Below, piece by piece: positions 62,248 through 64,000 of a DNA stretch of 64,000 nucleotides (within the stretch, counting starts at the first letter, position 1; each line of letters begins with the position of its first letter). The notes beneath the pieces were generated by a model. That model had not been told where the DNA came from. It did not search any database and worked only from the letters and a program-made list of their open reading frames with translations. The stretch covers positions 574,230 through 638,229 of the forward strand of contig NC_011675.1 of NCBI RefSeq assembly GCF_000150955.2. The letters run 5' to 3'. A program made the position numbers and the translations under genes. This stretch comes from Phaeodactylum tricornutum CCAP 1055/1 (Eukaryota > Bacillariophyta > Bacillariophyceae > Surirellales > Neidiaceae).

Positions 62248-62817
62248 ATGAAAATGAAGGTCATCGCTCTCTTGGTTGCTACCCTTTCCGTTGCCACTGC
62301 ATTCGCCCCGCAGGTGGTCAGCAGTCGGTCCACTACTGCTTTAAATGAAAAGTTTTGGGACAAGGTGTGTATGCGTTGGCAAGCTCGGGAATTTGTCCAG
62401 GTATCAGCTATAAATTCTCATTACTTTTCTTCACAGGTCGCGGGTATGGATCTCTTTGCTCCTAATCCAGACATCAACAAGTATGGACAGCGTGGTAAGA
62501 AAGTCAAGCAGGGATCCATTGGCTCGAACTCTTACGTACCGGCTGGTCTTTCGCTCAGCGAGTACCAGAAAATTCGCCAAAAGGATGTCGCGAAGCGTGA
62601 CGCCTCCTACAAACGTAACGTCGCGAAGGCTGGGAAGTACACTGATTTCACTGACTGGTATGTTAAGCGCGGGACCGAAGAAGGAGGAGGATGGCTAAAG
62701 GCTGCTGGAAGAGGGCACACTTTCGCCAAGCTAAAGTACGAGGACTTGTCGCAACAGAAGAAATACGATGGCACTGGAAATATTTTTGGCAAGAAAACAT
62801 CGGGCAAAAAGAAATAG
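62248..62817 (+). CDS. Small plastid-targeted soluble protein, unknown
   Basis: Exons 62248-62364 and 62437-62817 (72 bp intron) give 165 aa. The N-terminus MKMKVIALLVATLSVATAFA then PQVVSSRSTTALNEK is a textbook signal peptide, AFAP site and transit peptide ending TALN. The mature protein is basic with Gly/Lys and aromatic residues: DLFAPNPDINKYGQRGKK, GSNSYVPAGLSLSEYQKIR, YTDFTDWYVKRGTEEGGGW and AAGRGHTFAKLKYED, ending KKTSGKKK. No membrane helix or catalytic motif. I do not recognise the family; size and charge fit an extrinsic thylakoid or ribosome-associated protein. The intron is a multiple of three without stops, so retention would add 24 residues in frame near the transit-peptide end. 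Confidence 0.75.
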   Translation: MKMKVIALLVATLSVATAFAPQVVSSRSTTALNEKFWDKVCMRWQAREFVQVSAINSHYFSSQVAGMDLFAPNPDINKYGQRGKKVKQGSIGSNSYVPAGLSLSEYQKIRQKDVAKRDASYKRNVAKAGKYTDFTDWYVKRGTEEGGGWLKAAGRGHTFAKLKYEDLSQQKKYDGTGNIFGKKTSGKKK

Positions 62818-63113
62818 GTAGCTCACGCGACGAGGACTAAACTTTCAATAGTGCATTGAGAAAAGTGTATACCTTAGAGAGCTTCTAACTGTAAATGAGC
62901 CAATGTAGACATTTGCAAACAAAATGTGCGCAGCCAACTGATGTACATGAATTACTTTGATATCTACAAATAAGACTGTTCTACGTTTACTATGCGGACT
63001 CATGTCGGTCTCTGTAAAAGAAGTTTGGTCAACCATTTGCAAAGGAATTATGTAGGTGGTTTCCAGACCCAATGCACTATCGTGCTGCAGTTTTTCCATT
63101 TTTAACTTTACAG
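62818..63113. other. Tail-to-tail spacer
   Basis: The 3' flanks of two convergent genes. Nothing seen. Confidence 0.5.
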
Positions 63114-64000
63114 TTAGACGAAGTATTCTCCCTCGAGATTCTTGGCGAACCCAGTTCCCGGAGTTTTTCCTTCGTAAATGATGCGACTGCACAATACGCC
63201 CTCCAGCATGGTGATTTTCTCTTGCACTGATTTGAAATCTGCGACAGCATTATGTCCTTCTGTGTCGATATCAAGGACACTGTAGGCGATGTTACCGCGC
63301 GACTGATTAATTTGCTGGACAATGTTGAAATTTTCACTGGCGACGGCATCCGTAATCTTGGCAAGGCACCCGGGAACATTTAAGTTGACCACGGTAATAC
63401 GCACTGTACTACCTGAGCATTCACCTAGAGAACAAGTAGGGAAGTTCACCGAGTTGCGAATGGCACCAGTTTGTAAAAAATCACGAATAGTGTCGGCGGC
63501 CATGGACGCAGCAGCGTCCTCTGCTTCTTCAGTAGACGCTCCTAGGTGGGGAAGAATCACAGCATTTTTATGGTCCCACAACAAATCATCGGGAAAATCG
63601 GAAACATATCGACCATTGCCACTGTCCAAGAACACTTTCATAGCTTCAGAGTCGACTAATTCACCGCGAGCGAAATTCAGCAAAACTGCGTCCGCCTTGA
63701 AGTTTTCAATCACGTCTTTTCCGATAATGCCATGCGTTCCCCCTTCACCCTTAATGTACGGAATGTTAATACTGATATAATCTGCCCCAGCGACAGCTGC
63801 TGCGATAGAGTCGCAAAGTGATATCGAGGTCGGCAGCTTGAGCGCAGACTGTACCGAGAGACCGGGGTCATACCCCTGCAGGTTCATACCGAGTTCAGCG
63901 GCATCTCGGGCAGTCATTGATCCGATATGACCAAGTCCAATCACGGCAAGTGTTTTCCCTTTGATCTCACGACCACCAAACATGGCTTTGTCTTTTTCAA
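63114..64000 (-). CDS. D-3-phosphoglycerate dehydrogenase with ACT domain, 5' part beyond the window
   Basis: The C-terminal 295 residues or so are present in one open frame; the start and substrate-binding N-terminal half lie beyond position 64000. The enzyme oxidises 3-phosphoglycerate with NAD to phosphohydroxypyruvate, the first step of phosphorylated serine synthesis. Visible features: KAMFGGREIKGKTLAVIGLG then HIGSM (GxGxxG nucleotide fold), the catalytic arginine region VLLNFARGELVDSEAM, YVSDFPDDLLW, and the catalytic His in AVILPHLGASTEEAEDAA. The C-terminal ACT-type domain is VRITVVNLNVPGCLAKITDA then NIVQQINQSRGNIAYSVLDI, which in this family senses serine. Location cannot be told without the N-terminus. 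Confidence 0.92.
   Translation of the reverse strand, partial: EKDKAMFGGREIKGKTLAVIGLGHIGSMTARDAAELGMNLQGYDPGLSVQSALKLPTSISLCDSIAAAVAGADYISINIPYIKGEGGTHGIIGKDVIENFKADAVLLNFARGELVDSEAMKVFLDSGNGRYVSDFPDDLLWDHKNAVILPHLGASTEEAEDAAASMAADTIRDFLQTGAIRNSVNFPTCSLGECSGSTVRITVVNLNVPGCLAKITDAVASENFNIVQQINQSRGNIAYSVLDIDTEGHNAVADFKSVQEKITMLEGVLCSRIIYEGKTPGTGFAKNLEGEYFV

Noticed and set aside
1-64000. Transposons, LTR or virus-like elements, CRISPR arrays, tRNA or rRNA genes
   Set aside because: Looked for reverse transcriptase, integrase, transposase or capsid-like proteins, long terminal or tandem repeats, and cloverleaf sequences; none was seen by eye.

Overview
The window is nuclear DNA of a diatom, most like a pennate species such as Phaeodactylum tricornutum. 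The evidence is compact genes with zero to three GT-AG introns, mostly 70-140 bp; several N-termini with a signal peptide followed by a Phe-containing plastid cleavage motif of the ASAFAP type; and eukaryote-only families throughout (nucleoporin, TRAPP, coronin, Polycomb VEFS box, SNAPc-like, EMC). I identify 32 protein-coding genes plus one weak small ORF. I see no tRNA, rRNA, CRISPR array, transposon or virus-like element.

Layout. 1-11 kb: a bHLH-PAS regulator; a small plastid membrane protein; an ERO1-family thiol oxidase with what looks like a plastid presequence; a minimal Su(z)12 Polycomb subunit; a mitochondrial gamma-carbonic anhydrase-like protein; CKS1; a membrane-anchored histidine phosphatase; and a two-helix membrane protein. 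11-17 kb: a giant acidic protein ending in five tandem HAD cap-like modules and one HAD core, with an apparent single-base frameshift. 17-28 kb: GPN2 GTPase, a BioD-like P-loop protein, a SNAPC1-like protein, plastid lysophosphatidate acyltransferase head-to-head with a plastid-targeted lipase-like hydrolase, and coronin. 28-38 kb: Nup155, TRAPPC12 and a one-cysteine AhpC-like protein. 38-48 kb: a GT8 glycosyltransferase, an alpha/beta hydrolase, a plastid MFS transporter, a plastid ABC1 kinase, a rhomboid protease and EMC8/9. 48-64 kb: a Ser/Thr/Pro-rich membrane protein with an RRM in its tail, an unknown protein, an ATP6AP2-like V-ATPase accessory protein, a Cys/His-module protein, two proteins with mitochondrial-type N-termini, a small plastid protein, and the 3' part of phosphoglycerate dehydrogenase running off the right edge.

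Genes largely alternate in strand, giving head-to-head pairs with 0.4-1.1 kb shared upstream regions and tail-to-tail pairs as close as 39 bp. There is no operon logic, but themes recur: plastid function (at least seven predicted plastid proteins), secretory and endomembrane function (EMC8/9, TRAPPC12, GT8, ATP6AP2-like), and nuclear or transcriptional control (bHLH-PAS, Su(z)12, SNAPC1-like, GPN2, Nup155). Intron boundaries were placed by eye from GT-AG sites, reading frame and family similarity. No alignment or database search was run.
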